From assembly GCF_963082655.1 (NCBI RefSeq), contig NC_081554.1, positions 63,453,820 through 63,517,819 of the forward strand: a stretch of 64,000 nt of DNA. Reading direction: 5' to 3'. The notes beneath the pieces were generated by a model. That model was not told the origin of the DNA and did no database searches. It saw nothing but the letters and a program-made list of their open reading frames with translations. The DNA comes from Stomoxys calcitrans (taxonomy: Eukaryota > Arthropoda > Insecta > Diptera > Muscidae). Positions 1-10,399 of the stretch are shown piece by piece. Each line of letters begins with the position of its first letter. Within the stretch, counting starts at the first letter, position 1. The translations under genes and the position numbers were made by a program.

Positions 1-1411
1 GGGTAGGAAATGCTCCCCGTAGTGGGTCAAGAAGTCAAGACCTCAGATCGGGTTATATGGCAGCTATATCAGGTTATGAACCGATTTGAACCATACTCAG
101 TTGTTGAAAGTCATAACAAAACACATAATGCAAAATTTCAGCTAAATCGGATAATAATTGCGTCCTCTAGAGGCTCAAGAAATCAAGACCCCAGATCGGT
201 TTATATGGCAGCTATACCATGTTATGAACCGATTTGAACCATACTCAGCACAGTTGTTGGAAGTCATAATAAAAGACCTCATCCAAAATTTCAGCCAAAT
301 CGGATAATAATTGCGTCCTCTAGAGGCTCAAGAAGTCAAGACCCCAGATAGGTTTATATGACAGCCATATCAGGTTATGAACCGATTTGAACCATTCTTA
401 ATACAGTTATTGGAAGTCATAACAAAACACCTCAAGCAAAATTTTAGCCAAATCGGATATTAATTGCGTCCTCTAGAGGCTCAAGAAGTCAAGACCCAAG
501 ATCGGTTTATATGGCAGCTATATCAGGATATGGACCGATTTGAACTATTCTTAGCACAGGTGTTGAAAGTCATAACAAAACACTTCGCGCAAAATTTCAG
601 CTAAATCGGATAAAAATTGCGCCCTCTAGCGGCTCAAGAAGTCAAGACCCCAAATCGGTTTATATGGCAGTTATATAAGGTTATGAACCGATTTGAACCA
701 TTCTTAATACAGTTGTTGGAAGTCATAACAAAACACCTCATGCAAAATTTTAGCCAAATCGGTTAATAATTGCGTCCTCTAGAGGCTCCAGAAATCAAGA
801 CCCCAGATCGGTTTATATGGCAGCTATATCAGGTTATGGACCGATTTGAACCATTCTTAATACAGTTGTTGGAAGTCATAACAAAACACTTCGTGCAAAA
901 TTTCAGCCAAATTGGATAATAATTGCGCCCTCTAGCGGCTCAAGAAGTCAAGACCCCAGATCGGTTTATATGGCAGCTATATCAGGTTATGGACCGATTT
1001 CAACTATTCTTAGCACAGTTGTTTAAAAGCATAACAAAACACCTAATGAAAATTTTCAGCCCAATCGGACAACAATTGCGGCTTCTGTGGGTTGAATATG
1101 TAAAATAAAGAGATCGCTTCATAAGGAAACTATATCCAAATCTGAACCGATATGGCCTATTTGCAATCCCCAACGTCCTACATCAATATTAAGTACCTGT
1201 GCAAAATTTCAAGCGGATAGCTTTATGCGTTCGACCGTTATCGTGATTTCGACAGACGGACGGACGAAGGGATGCGACCGACGGTGGACATAGCTAGATC
1301 GACCCAAAATGTCCAGACGACCAATAATGTATATACTTTATGGGGTCGTAGATCTATATTTCGAGGTATTACAAATGGAATGACCCCCATCCTATGGTGG
1401 TGAGTATAATA
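1..1411 (-). mobile_element. HINE/DINE-1-like element with 153-bp internal repeats, cut by the window edge
   Basis: Units containing GATCGGTTTATATGGCAGCT start at 194, 347, 500, 653, 806 and 959, exactly 153 bp apart. The element's 5' core lies at the right: GTCY-like tract (CAGACGGACGGACGAAGG), ATGTATATACTTTATGGGGT and CCATCCTATGGTGGTGAGTA. This (TA)n/(GTCY)n core is the hallmark of INE-1/DINE-1 (mini-me) elements of Diptera. The 3' hairpin end is outside the window. No coding capacity; reading frames within it are by-products of the repeat. Confidence 0.82.
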
Positions 1412-1469
1412 AAGTGTTGAATACGGTCGGGAGCCAGATTGGAATATATTTGGATATAGCTGCCGTATA

Positions 1470-1680
1470 GGAGGTCACCGTGGCGCAGAGATTAGAATAT
1501 GCAGCTATGACGTCGAACGCCTGGGTTCAAATCCCGGCGTGAATATCAGAAAAATGTTTAGCGGTGATTATCCCCTTACTAATGCTGGGGTATATTGCCA
1601 TGTTAAAACTTCTTTGCCAAGTGGTGGCATTATGCGGCACACCGTTCGCACTCAACATAAAAAAAGAGGCCCTTTATCAT
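1470..1680 (+). mobile_element. tRNA-derived SINE, 3'-truncated
   Basis: Head with GTCACCGTGGCGCAGAGATTAG (A box) and CTGGGTTCAAATCCCGGCG (B box), then the family body to CCCTTTATCAT. It stops where the next SINE begins, so the following copy probably inserted into it or the pair arose as a tandem. Confidence 0.75.
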
Positions 1681-1990
1681 GGAGGCCACCGTAGCGCAGT
1701 GGTTAGCATGTCCGCCTATGTTGCTGAACGACTGGGTACGAATCCTGGCGAGACCATCAGAAAAAAATTTCAGCGATGGTTTTCCCCTCCTAATGCTGGC
1801 AACATTTGTGAGATGCTATGCCATGTAAAACTTCTCTCCAAAGAGGTGTGCGGCACGCCGTTCGGACTCGGCTATAAAAAGGAGGCCCATTATCATTGAG
1901 CTTAAACTTGAATCGGACTGCCCTCATTGATATGTGAGAAGTTTGCCCCTGTTCCTTAATGGAATATTCATGGGAAAATTTTGCATTTTT
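1681..1990 (+). mobile_element. tRNA-derived SINE, near full length
   Basis: GGAGGCCACCGTAGCGCAGT head (A box), GGGTACGAATCCTGGCG B box, CTTTTATAGCC-type middle (as GGCTATAAAAAGGAGG) and the 3' part TTGAATCGGACTGCCCTCA, ending near GGGAAAATTTTGC. About 310 bp. A spurious ORF across this and the previous SINE is not a gene. Confidence 0.8.
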
Positions 1991-2027
1991 TTGCAACAGC
2001 TGTCGCTTCCTCATTTAAGGTCTAAAG

Positions 2028-2125
2028 CAGGGCTGCGGAGTCAAACGGAGTCGAGTTTTTTAGGCCGAAGTCGGAGTCGAACTCTGGTTCGGAGTTTGGC
2101 ACGCTTGCCCCGACTCCGAAGCGCT
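2028..2125. repeat. GGAGTC-type repeat
   Basis: GCAGGGCTGCGGAGTCAAAC, TTTAGGCCGAAGTCGGAGTC and CCCCGACTCCGAAGCGC: a short, imperfect array of the GGAGTCG kind found again near 62220-62690. Confidence 0.6.
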
Positions 2126-2129
2126 CTCA

Positions 2130-3129
2130 AAAGCTTTGTTCTATAGTTACCACAGTATCACCATGGACTAATATTTTTGACTGTGGGGGTTGTGGGTACG
2201 ATTACCACCACAAGCTTGGTTCTATCGCTAGCACAGTATCTCCATAGACTTTCATCATCTTGAGTCTAATTTCTGATTACAACTATAACCTAACCCTCTT
2301 CAAAAAATTGCTTTAAAAATTCTTTCTTGCAAAAATCCTTTTAAGAAAATTAAATTTAAAATTTTTTCAAGCCTCTACTTAAACACCACTTGCCCCCAGT
2401 AATTACCGACGCTTAAGAACCCAATTAGTAATAATTTAGCGAAAATAAGCGAAAAGCTAGGGTAGCACAAAAAAACCCCCACAAAAAAAAAAAAACTCCA
2501 AAATGAAACCAAATCTAAATCCTTGCCGTTATTAATTATTCCTTAAGCTTGCCATGCGTCCTCAGCCTCTTTATAAACCAGAAATAGGGAGAAAATAAAA
2601 ACAACAAAAAGGACGTACGACTAAATCCGAGACCATAAATTTCATAAATTGTTAAAGCAAAATGGCCGCAACCACAACAACGGCAACAACAGCAAATATA
2701 CCAGTTAACCCTCAACGGATGTCTGCAAACAAGACAAAGTTAAATTTTTTAACAGTCAACAAATTTAATTTTTTTTCTTCGTCGTTTGTTTGCAGGCTCT
2801 TAAAGCAACTGCAGAAATATGAATGACTAAACTTTGGATAAAACAAAACAGCTGCAAGAAAAAAACTTCTGAGGTCAAATATCGTTAAACTTGAAAAAAA
2901 GTTGCGTTTTTTTAATGGAATTCTAAGAAATATAGGGAAGGAACACCTCAAAACTGGTTGGAGGGTCAAGAAAAGTGCTGGTCAGTGGGAGAAGACCAAA
3001 AAAAAATTGTCCAAGGTGATGAATCTGGTAGGTAGTGGTGGCCAGTCAATCTGGTTTATAAAAATAAGGCAAGTGTGCGCATCACCTTTCAGGACATTCT
3101 CCCCTAGGTAATGACTAGCGGGGCATAGC
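2130..3129. other. AT-rich intron sequence, nothing recognised
   Basis: Within the bru2 intron following the 83-nt exon. Poly(A) runs and scattered simple sequence; no splice-framed motif and no exon matching the next RRM1 segment. Confidence 0.5.
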
Positions 3130-3928
3130 TTTGGCAGAGCAGATTAAGGGTTCCACGTTCTGTATGGTGAATGACAATGCTCTCACTAGGATTACAAGGA
3201 GGTGCAACAACTCGCCAAATATTTCCATTTCCATCCCCTGATCTGCTGAGTGACGTATTCTGGCAAGCCGTCATTTTTATGGGAAAAGACCACCTCTCCA
3301 TAATATTCGCCATCGACCGGCCACCGGACTTCATAACCTCTGAACGCTGGACTTTCATCTATCAAAAGAAGGCCGTTTGAGACGGCTTCAGAGAGTACAC
3401 TAATCGCCGTTTTAGTGAACTGGCACCCCCTCAAATGTGGTGAAAGGACGCAGCCGCTTATATTATACCAGCCGGTCGAATAGCCCATGTGCGCCCAATA
3501 TCCATACGCGGGCAGTGATACTCCAGATGAGCGTGATGGGATCCGCTGCAACGATTGGGTCGGCTTCAGAGAGTACACCAATCGCCGCTTCAGCGAACTG
3601 GCACCCCCCTCAAATATGCTAGAGCATTGGACGTTTCTCTATCAGAAAAAGGCCGACTGGGTTGGCTTTAGAGCGTACATCAATCGCCGCTTCAGTGAAC
3701 TGGCACCCCCCTCAAATGTGCTACATACTGAGAGGAAATTACGAGACATCATTAACTCAGCAGTCGCCTGCTTTATAGCAGTCGGTCGAATACCCCATGT
3801 GCGCCCCATATCCCGAAGCAGGCAGTTATACTGCAGATGTGCATGATGGGACCCGTCGCAAGGACCCCACTAACTCCTGAATCATCAATCTGAATCTGGA
3901 AATAAATAGGGTAGTTAACGTACACAGG

Positions 3929-4220
3929 AGGAGACCACCGTGGCGCAGGGGTTAGCATGTACGCCTATGACGCCGAACACCTGGGTTCAAATACCGGCGT
4001 GAAGATCAAAAAATTTGTCAGCTGTGGTTATCCCCTTAGTAATGCTGGCTATATTTGTGAGGTATCCTGCCATGTTAAAACTTCTCTACCATGTAGCGTA
4101 GTTATGCGGCACGTCGTTCGGACTCGGCATTGAGCTTAACTTTAATCGGACTGCACTCATTGATATGAGAGAAATATCCCCAGTTCCTTAATGGAATGTT
4201 TATGAGAAATTTTGTAGTAG
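3929..4220 (+). mobile_element. tRNA-derived SINE inserted in the LINE remnant
   Basis: A-box-like ACCGTGGCGCAGGGGTTAGC and B-box-like GGGTTCAAATACC lie near the start. The family body follows (TTATCCCCTTAGTAATGCTGG, then GCACGTCGTTCGGACTCGG) and the ATTGAGCTTAA...TTTAATCGGACTGC 3' part. Target duplication of about 16 nt: TAGTTAACGTACACAGG at 3912-3928 versus TAGTCAACATACACAAG at 4221-4237, with three differences, suggesting an old insertion. Confidence 0.82.
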
Positions 4221-4246
4221 TAGTCAACATACACAAGCGGAATTTG

Positions 4247-4702
4247 TTGTTGTAGCCACTTTTTTATGTGAAGTTGGCGTTCCTCGTCAAGCTCCTATAA
4301 GCGAGCAAGCTAGTTCCGGTCTATACAACCGATCGCCGCGGGAACATGACGGCGCCAATAACTCGCCTTGTATCTTACATCATAGGCACTCAGTATTTCA
4401 GAAAGAGCCGGTGCCACCCGGCCTTTCATTAAGAGTCTCCACTCGATACCGCTGATTGTTCGTGACTGCAGTTGCAGCTACTACGTATGGAGTATTCCAC
4501 TATCCGCAACCTGCGGAAGCGCTCGATACCGCTGACTGTTCGCGACTCCAGTTGCATCTACTCCGCATGGAGTATTCCACTATACGCAACCTGTTGACGC
4601 GCCCCGTAGCTCCCAGCTAAACCTCTCGTGATAACGAAGAACATCACACAGATTGAAGTTCAAAGTTCCATTCTGTGTGATGCTCATAGTTATCCCGTGC
4701 CA
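4247..4702 (+). mobile_element. unclassified 456-bp interspersed element with 8-bp target duplication
   Basis: Starts TTGTTGTTGTAGC and interrupts the LINE frame just after the SINE. GGAATTTG flanks both sides (4239-4246 and 4703-4710). An 8-bp duplication fits a hAT- or P-type cut-and-paste element, but I see no clear terminal inverted repeats, so the class stays open. It contains an 80-bp tandem duplication (unit starting CTCGATACCGCTGA at 4442 and 4522). An inverted-orientation relative lies at 47440-47772 and a weaker one at 31960-32165. No ORF. Confidence 0.6.
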
Positions 4703-5635
4703 GGAATTTGAGAACACTTGGAGCAATCTAACTTAGGAACCGTTTTAGGCAAGCTGTGGTCTGCTGTTAAGTTCCTCTCGCATCCCCGTAAGGAGAAGTA
4801 ACACCACTTCAGTTCCTTTCGGCGACGTAATTGTGAATGACCCCAAGTGATGCGCCAGATTGTTCAACCGTCAATTTGTTGAGCATTCTGAGAGAGAGAC
4901 AAGGCTAAGAGGAGTCCCATGGTTGCTGTGGTCCCCGAGCCGATGAACAGCAGTCACAATTTACAGTGCACGAAGTTACGAATGTCATCCGTGGCGCCAA
5001 GTCACCCTAGGCTTTGGGCCCCGACGGAATCTATTCATCGATGCTGATAAATCTGGATCAACCTGGAGTCGAGTATCTTACGACTGTCCTTAACCTGTCT
5101 CTGAACGCTATTATAGTATCCGATGTCTGGAAGATGGACAGATTGATTCCGCTACTGAACCTAGCATGGGGGAGTCGTACAGACCGATCTCTCTTGTTCG
5201 CACCAGAAGCCAAAACACTTGAGGGACTACTCCTCCCGAACTTTGTTGAAAAATATACGAAAATTTCACAACGCATCAGCATGGATTTTGAAAATTGCAC
5301 AGAACTACAACTGCACACATTTGCCGTGGCTTCAATCAGCCCAGGCCATGCGATGGGACGGTTCTCGTGGCACTGGGCCTATCGAGAGCATTCGACATGC
5401 CAGACTTTTAAAGGACATCACCAACATGTCCCCACAGCCAGGCCTGAATGGAGGGTCGTTAATTAGCTGTGTGGTTGCCATCCATTTTTGGAACTTAGGG
5501 ATAAGAAGTCAAGACACAGACGAGTGAAACAGGGAGTTTCTCAAGGCAGGGTGATATCTCCGGCACTCTAGATGACATATACAGGGTGGCTGATGAAAGC
5601 CGCTACCAAAAAAAAATGTAATAACTTTTTTTCTA

Positions 5636-5732
5636 TTTAATAATAATAATTTAATAATTAATTTAATTAATTAATTAATTAATTTAATTAATAATAATTT
5701 AATAATTAATTTAATAATTTAATTTAACATGA
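5636..5732. repeat. TTAA-rich simple sequence
   Basis: TAATTAATTAATTAATTTAA-type low-complexity run immediately after the LINE remnant. Confidence 0.8.
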
Positions 5733-5856
5733 ATAAAAGAAAAATGTATTCCATACACCGGAAAAAAAATGTAGCAATATTCATCATTGTAGCAATATTC
5801 ATCAGCCACCCTGTAGATCGTATCATATGCGATCATATGTATCATAGATCGTATTA

Positions 5857-6093
5857 TTGGGTTGCCCAAAAAGTAATTGCGGATTTTTCATATAGTCGGC
5901 GTTGACAAATTTTTTCACAGCTTGTGACTCTCTAATTGCATTCTTTCTTCTGTCAGTTATCAGCTGTTACTTTTAGCTTGCTTTAGAAAAAAAGTGTCAA
6001 AAAAGTATATTTGATTAAAGTTCATTCTAAGTTTTATTAAAAATGCATTTACTTTCTTTTAAAAAATCCGCGATTACTTTTTGGGCAACCCAA
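5857..6093 (+). mobile_element. mariner-type MITE, copy 1
   Basis: 237 bp with terminal inverted repeats TTGGGTTGCCCAAAAAGTAA / TTACTTTTTGGGCAACCCAA extending about 30 bp, flanked by TA on both sides. Too short for a transposase. This copy is inverted relative to the other three. Confidence 0.92.
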
Positions 6094-6139
6094 TATATCT
6101 AAATATAGTCCGGTCTGAACCAAATTTATATAGCCGTGT

Positions 6140-6232
6140 TCGAGCGGCATACCGCAGTGTTACACCACTTTGAAGATAAGTTTTTACATGGCAAAGTACC
6201 TCACAAATGTTGCCAGGATTAAAAGCGAAATA
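6140..6232 (-). mobile_element. SINE fragment
   Basis: Middle part only: TTCGAGCGGCATACCGCAGT through TACCTCACAAATGTTGCCAG, reverse orientation. The tRNA head is lost at the junction with the HINE starting at 6233. Confidence 0.6.
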
Positions 6233-7356
6233 AACCACCTTTCGTCAAAATCCGGTGAAAAATGCATACCCTATGCCCCATAGCAGCTATATCGAAATAG
6301 GTTCCGATTTAGACCAAATACTTATAAGTACAAGTTGCTATATCTAAAAACAAATCGATCTGAATCATATACGACACGGATGTCGAATAGCCCATCATAA
6401 GCCACTGTGTCAAATTTCAGTGAAATCGGATTATAAATGCGCCTATCATGGGTCCAAGACTTCCAATCGAGATATCGGTCTATATGGCAGTTATATCAAA
6501 ATATGGCTGATTTGGGCCAAGTTTCAGAAAATTGTCGAAGAGTCTAACACAACTCACTGTCCCAAATTTAGGCGAAATCGGATAATAAATGCGCCTTAAA
6601 TCGAGGCATCAGTCTATACGGCAGCTATATCCAAATCTGAACCGATCTGTGCCATATTGCAGAAGTATGTCGAGGGGCTTAATTTAACTCACTGCCCCAA
6701 ATTTCGGCAACATCGGACAATAAATGCGCCTTTATGGGGACAAGACCTTAAATCGAAAGATCGGTCTATATGGCAGCTATATCCAACTCTGGACCGATCT
6801 AGGCAAAATTGAAGAAGGATGTCGAAGGGTCTAACACAAATCACTGTCCCAAATTTAAGCAAAATCGGTTAATAAATGTCGCTTTTATGGGCCCAAGACC
6901 CTAAATCGGCGGATCGGTGTATATGGCATCAATATCCAAATCTGGACCGATCGGGGCCAAATTTAATATGGATGTCGAAGGGCCTAACACAACTCTCGGT
7001 CCCAAATTTCAACAAAATCGGATAATAAATGTGGCTTTTATAGGCCTAAGACTCTAAATCGGCCGATCGGTCTATATGGGGGCTATATCAAGATATAGTC
7101 CGATATAGCCCATCTTCGAACATGACCTGTTTATGGACTAAAATAGAATCTGTTCCAAGTTTCAGCTCAATATCTCTTTTTTGAAAGACTGTAGCGTGAT
7201 TTCAAAAGACAGACGGACACGGCTATCGTCTTAGATTTTTACGCTGATTTAGAATATGTATGTATACTTTATAGGGTCGGAAATCGATATTTCGATGTGT
7301 TGTAAACGGAATGACAAAATGAATATACCCCCATCCTTCGGTGGTGGGTATAAAAA
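6233..7356 (-). mobile_element. HINE, variant with CCGGTGAAAAATGCATACC end
   Basis: Left end GTCAAAATCCGGTGAAAAAT, internal units of GATCGGTCTATATGGCAGCT type, right end with GTATACTTTATAGGGTCGG and CCATCCTTCGGTGGTGGGTA. It lacks the terminal GGCCGGGTCGAA hairpin at the left, where a SINE fragment abuts. Confidence 0.8.
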
Positions 7357-7389
7357 TGAAATTCCAACCACAAATGCTTTCGTAAATTG

Positions 7390-8187
7390 AACAAGTAAAA
7401 GCGTGCAAAGTTCGGCCGGCCGAATCTTATATACCCTCCACCATGGATCGCATATGTCGAGTTCTTTTCCCGGCATCTCTTCTTAGGCAAAACAAGAAGT
7501 AAAATAGAGAGATCGATTTATATGGGAGCTGTATCAGGCTATAGACCGATTCAGACCATAACTAACACATATATTGATGGTCATGAGAGGATCCGTCGTA
7601 CAAAATTGCAGGCAAATCGGATGAAAATTGCGCTCTCTAGAGGCTCAAGAAGTCAAGACCCAAGATCGGTTTATATGGCAGCTATATCAGGTTATGAAGC
7701 GATTTGCACCATACTTGGCACAGTTGTTGGATATCATGACAAAACACGTCGTGCGAAATTTCATTCTAATCGGATAAGAATTGCGCCCCCTAGAGGCTCA
7801 AGAAGACAAGACCCAAGATCGGTTTATATGACAGCTATATCAGGTTATGAACCGATTTGAACCATACTTTGCACAGTTGTTGGATATCATAACTATCGGT
7901 TTATATGGCTGCTATGTCAAAACATGGACCGATATAGCCCATTTACAATCCCATCCGACCTACACTAATAAGAAGTATTTGTGCAAAATTTCAAGCGGCT
8001 GCTTTACTCCTTCGAAAGTTAGCGTGCTTTCGACAGACAGACGGACGGACATGGCTAGATCGACATAAAATGTCGCGACGATCAAGAATATATATACTTT
8101 ATGGGGTCTCAGAGGAATATTTCGAGTAGTTACAAACAGAATGACGAAACTAGTATAACCCCATCCTATGGTGGAGGGTATAAAAAT
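7390..8187 (-). mobile_element. HINE, complete short copy
   Basis: Runs from ACAAGTAAAAGCGTGC and the palindrome TTCGGCCGGCCGAA (3' terminal hairpin) through TATACCCTCCACCATGGATC, internal units, a GACAGACGGACGGACATGG tract and TATATACTTTATGGGGTC to CTATGGTGGAGGGTATAAAA. Both ends hold the inverted TATACCCTCCACCAT motif, giving sub-terminal inverted repeats. Confidence 0.85.
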
Positions 8188-8252
8188 ACGAAGCCAATCT
8201 CGGCCAAAATTTCAACAAATACAAATTATAACTCGTATATTCCCGAAACCAG

Positions 8253-8338
8253 TGAAAATGTTGTACACTTAAAGTGGACTTTTTTGTAGGGAGTTGAAAA
8301 TGTTGTACACCTAAAGCGGACTTTTTTGTAGAGTTTTG
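8253..8338 (+). repeat. 43-bp tandem duplication
   Basis: GAAAATGTTGTACACTTAAA at 8253 and GAAAATGTTGTACACCTAAA at 8296, each followed by GGACTTTTTTGTAG. Confidence 0.8.
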
Positions 8339-8339
8339 A

Positions 8340-8861
8340 GCACTGTTCGACAAAAAAAATTTGAAAATCGGATCCTTAATGAAGATTTGGCAGCCCGAAC
8401 AAAATTTTGAAATATGGAGGTGACCAGATTTATTGGCCTGCCAAGAGGCTCAAAGACAACCTAGGGCCTTGAAATTTTGCACGCGCTCTCGCTAAAATCT
8501 CAGCTCTCACCAAATTTCAGAGAGATATCTTCACATGGCATATTTTTTACTAGTTTTTTTCGATTTTCTTCCACTGTGTGTTCTTAGAATGAGTAAAGAA
8601 GCTCCAGCGAGGAAAAATTTGGAAGGCAAGCGCTGTGAAATACACAAACCGTGAGGAACAAAACTCTGATAGAAAGATTATATACTGAAAGGCATGTCGA
8701 AACTTGTTGTCAGAGATTGGAGCAGGTTTGCAGAAGATCGAGTTGCTTGGAAATCAATTTTTTTCGGTTAATGGGACAAATGTTCTGTCATAGCCAAGTA
8801 CAGTAAACTTCGATTTCAGGCTGCTTCCTTAACTAAATCAAAACAACTTGTTTTTTAACTA
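8340..8861. other. intron sequence, nothing recognised
   Basis: Contains GGAGGTGACCAGATTTATTG and CAAATTTCAGAGAGATATC, which could be an old repeat, but I see no partner in the window. Confidence 0.4.
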
Positions 8862-9095
8862 TTGGGTTGCCCAAAAAGTAAATGCGGATTTTTTAAAAGA
8901 AAGTAAATGCATTTTAATAAAACTTAGAATGAACTTTAATCAAATATACTTTTTTTACACTTTTTTCTAAAGCAAGCTAAAAGTAACAGCAGATAACTGA
9001 CAGAAGAAAGAATGCAATCACAGAGTCACTAGCTGTGAAAAAATTTGTCAACGCCGACGATATGAAAAATCCGCAATTACTTTTTGGGCAACCCA
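8862..9095 (-). mobile_element. mariner-type MITE, copy 2
   Basis: Same ends and interior as copy 1 in opposite orientation, with TA flanks (one A lost at the right terminus). It lies about 120 nt downstream of the bru2 83-nt exon in the gene's reading direction. Confidence 0.9.
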
Positions 9096-9216
9096 TATTT
9101 CCCAAATGGTTGAATATAATAAATAAATACTAGAACTTGGAACTTTTCTTAGTTTAGCATTTTTTAATTCATATTAATTACCAGTATCACATAATTATTA
9201 TTAGTTGCACACTTAC

Positions 9217-9299
9217 CCCATTTAAGGTTTTCACATTGTGCAGGGCATCTTGGGCTTTTAAGGCAGCACGGCGGGTATAAAATGTCACAAAACAACAAC
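9217..9299 (-). CDS. bru2: bruno-2-like CELF protein, 83-nt exon completing RNP1 of RRM1
   Basis: Seen: on the minus strand a TTTATTTACAG acceptor (ct at 9300-9301) precedes an 83-nt stretch that, with the G left over from the exon at 46471, reads [17 protein letters not shown]... and ends at Asn-Gly. A GTAAGT donor (9211-9216) follows. The RNP1 motif KGCCFVTF is therefore assembled across the splice junction. Length and phase (1 nt carried in, phase 0 out) match the conserved 83-nt exon known in CELF genes. No standalone ATG reading frame shows this exon; it was found by its protein motif. The following exon should begin with Met and a HPIQMKPAD-type stretch, which I did not find between here and position 1. 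A mariner MITE lies only about 120 nt beyond the donor. High confidence as a CELF exon, lower on the paralogue. Confidence 0.92.
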
Positions 9300-9309
9300 C
9301 TGTAAATAA

Positions 9310-10399
9310 ATGAAAAAAGAAACAAAAACCATTTAGTAAAGCGAAACAAAAATCAGAAAAAAAGTGTTTCCCCCCTCCAAACAAAGACCAATAAATAAAG
9401 GAATAAAAAAGGGCATTATGGTTTGAAACGCACAAGAATGTTGTAGTATTCAATAATTTCATGCTCAGGGGCTTAAAATTGTTCAAACAATGGGAGAAGC
9501 ACCCGTTACTAACTCTAAAATGAACACCACAAAGAAAAAAAAAAAACGAATATTAAAATTAAAAAATTTAAATAAAGGAGTCATGGTAGTTTCCCTTTTT
9601 GGCGCATTGCTACAAGAAAAAAAGGTCTGCGGCTGGCATATTTATTTATAAACTGTGGCCAAGTGAACTGTGCGTGCAAGCACAGACAGTCAAAAAGGTC
9701 ACATTAGGTTAAACCTCATATACACATCACTTCACATATACAGACATACAATTTGTGATTGCTGTAAACATTTTGTTATCGGTCTAACGCTATAACAAAA
9801 AAGCCGTTTGTATCATCATATAAATTTCATTTGGAAATTATGAAAAAGCATAACGTGACGGTCGAAAGGCTGACAATAACTGCCCTGGGGATAATTTCTA
9901 CAATCTTGACCAAATAATTCAAATCACGTTTGGGTGATTGTTGCCTTATTTCACAGGCAAGTGTTTGTTGATTGAATGTATTTTTTGGCCAAAAAAAAAA
10001 GGATGTTTTCGAAAAAAAGTTGAATCCCTTTTAGGTATTTAAGGAATCGAGTGTGATTTATGCTGTAAAGCCCCTTTTTCCAAGGGCTTAACAAATAAAT
10101 GAAGAGAATTTTAAGAACGTAGTGAAGTGTATATGACCTTTGATAATAAGGAGATAAATTGGATAAGGCGAAAATTTGGTGTGAATAAAGTGAATTTGGA
10201 AAGATCAGTTGATAGCGAGCTTGGATTATCAGTGCAGGCATCGTTGCATCGGGGGCTGGGCCAGAGGCTTTGGTCCAAATACAGGATGTCTAAGCTAACC
10301 TAGTCCGAATACAGGCAGCCCAACCTAACCCTAATATTATGGCTTTGCTACAGCTTATTATAACTTGGGAATTTGTTTACAACACCAAGAAGAATAATA
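9310..10399. other. single-copy-looking intron sequence beside the 83-nt exon
   Basis: AT-rich, with the polypyrimidine (minus strand) before the acceptor at 9300. CCTAACCTAGTCCG and CCCAACCTAACCC near 10290-10330 are typical fly LINE-tail sequence. Confidence 0.5.

Larger units (their letters stand above)
3130..5600 (+). pseudogene. decayed Jockey-superfamily LINE (endonuclease and RT), interrupted by two insertions
   Basis: The first block (3150-3900) holds the end of an AP-endonuclease and the linker: LLSDVFWQAVIFMGKDHL (SDHLPI-type box) and DFITSERWTFIYQKKA, followed by FREYTNRRFSELAPPSN repeated at about 3383, 3560 and 3661. The second block (4710-5600) reads, across frames, SFGD/NDPK, then LGPDGIYSSML, LTTVLNLSLNAIIVSDVWK, an EAKTLEGLLLPNF piece and a VISPAL piece (RT fingers and palm). 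Many stops and frame changes make it non-functional. The two blocks are separated by a SINE and a 456-bp element, each flanked by duplicated target sequence. A segment at 3475-3558 recurs at 3782-3865, so the linker is internally duplicated. Confidence 0.75.

Noticed and set aside
1564..1899. 111-codon frame
   Set aside because: Lies across two tRNA-derived SINEs and contains no protein motif.
3192..3581. 129-codon minus-strand frame
   Set aside because: Antisense shadow of the LINE endonuclease remnant, which has the recognisable motifs on the plus strand.
1..9216. Next bru2 exon (expected start Met then HPIQMKPAD-like)
   Set aside because: Searched by eye on the minus strand; no matching sequence, so it is taken to be outside the window.
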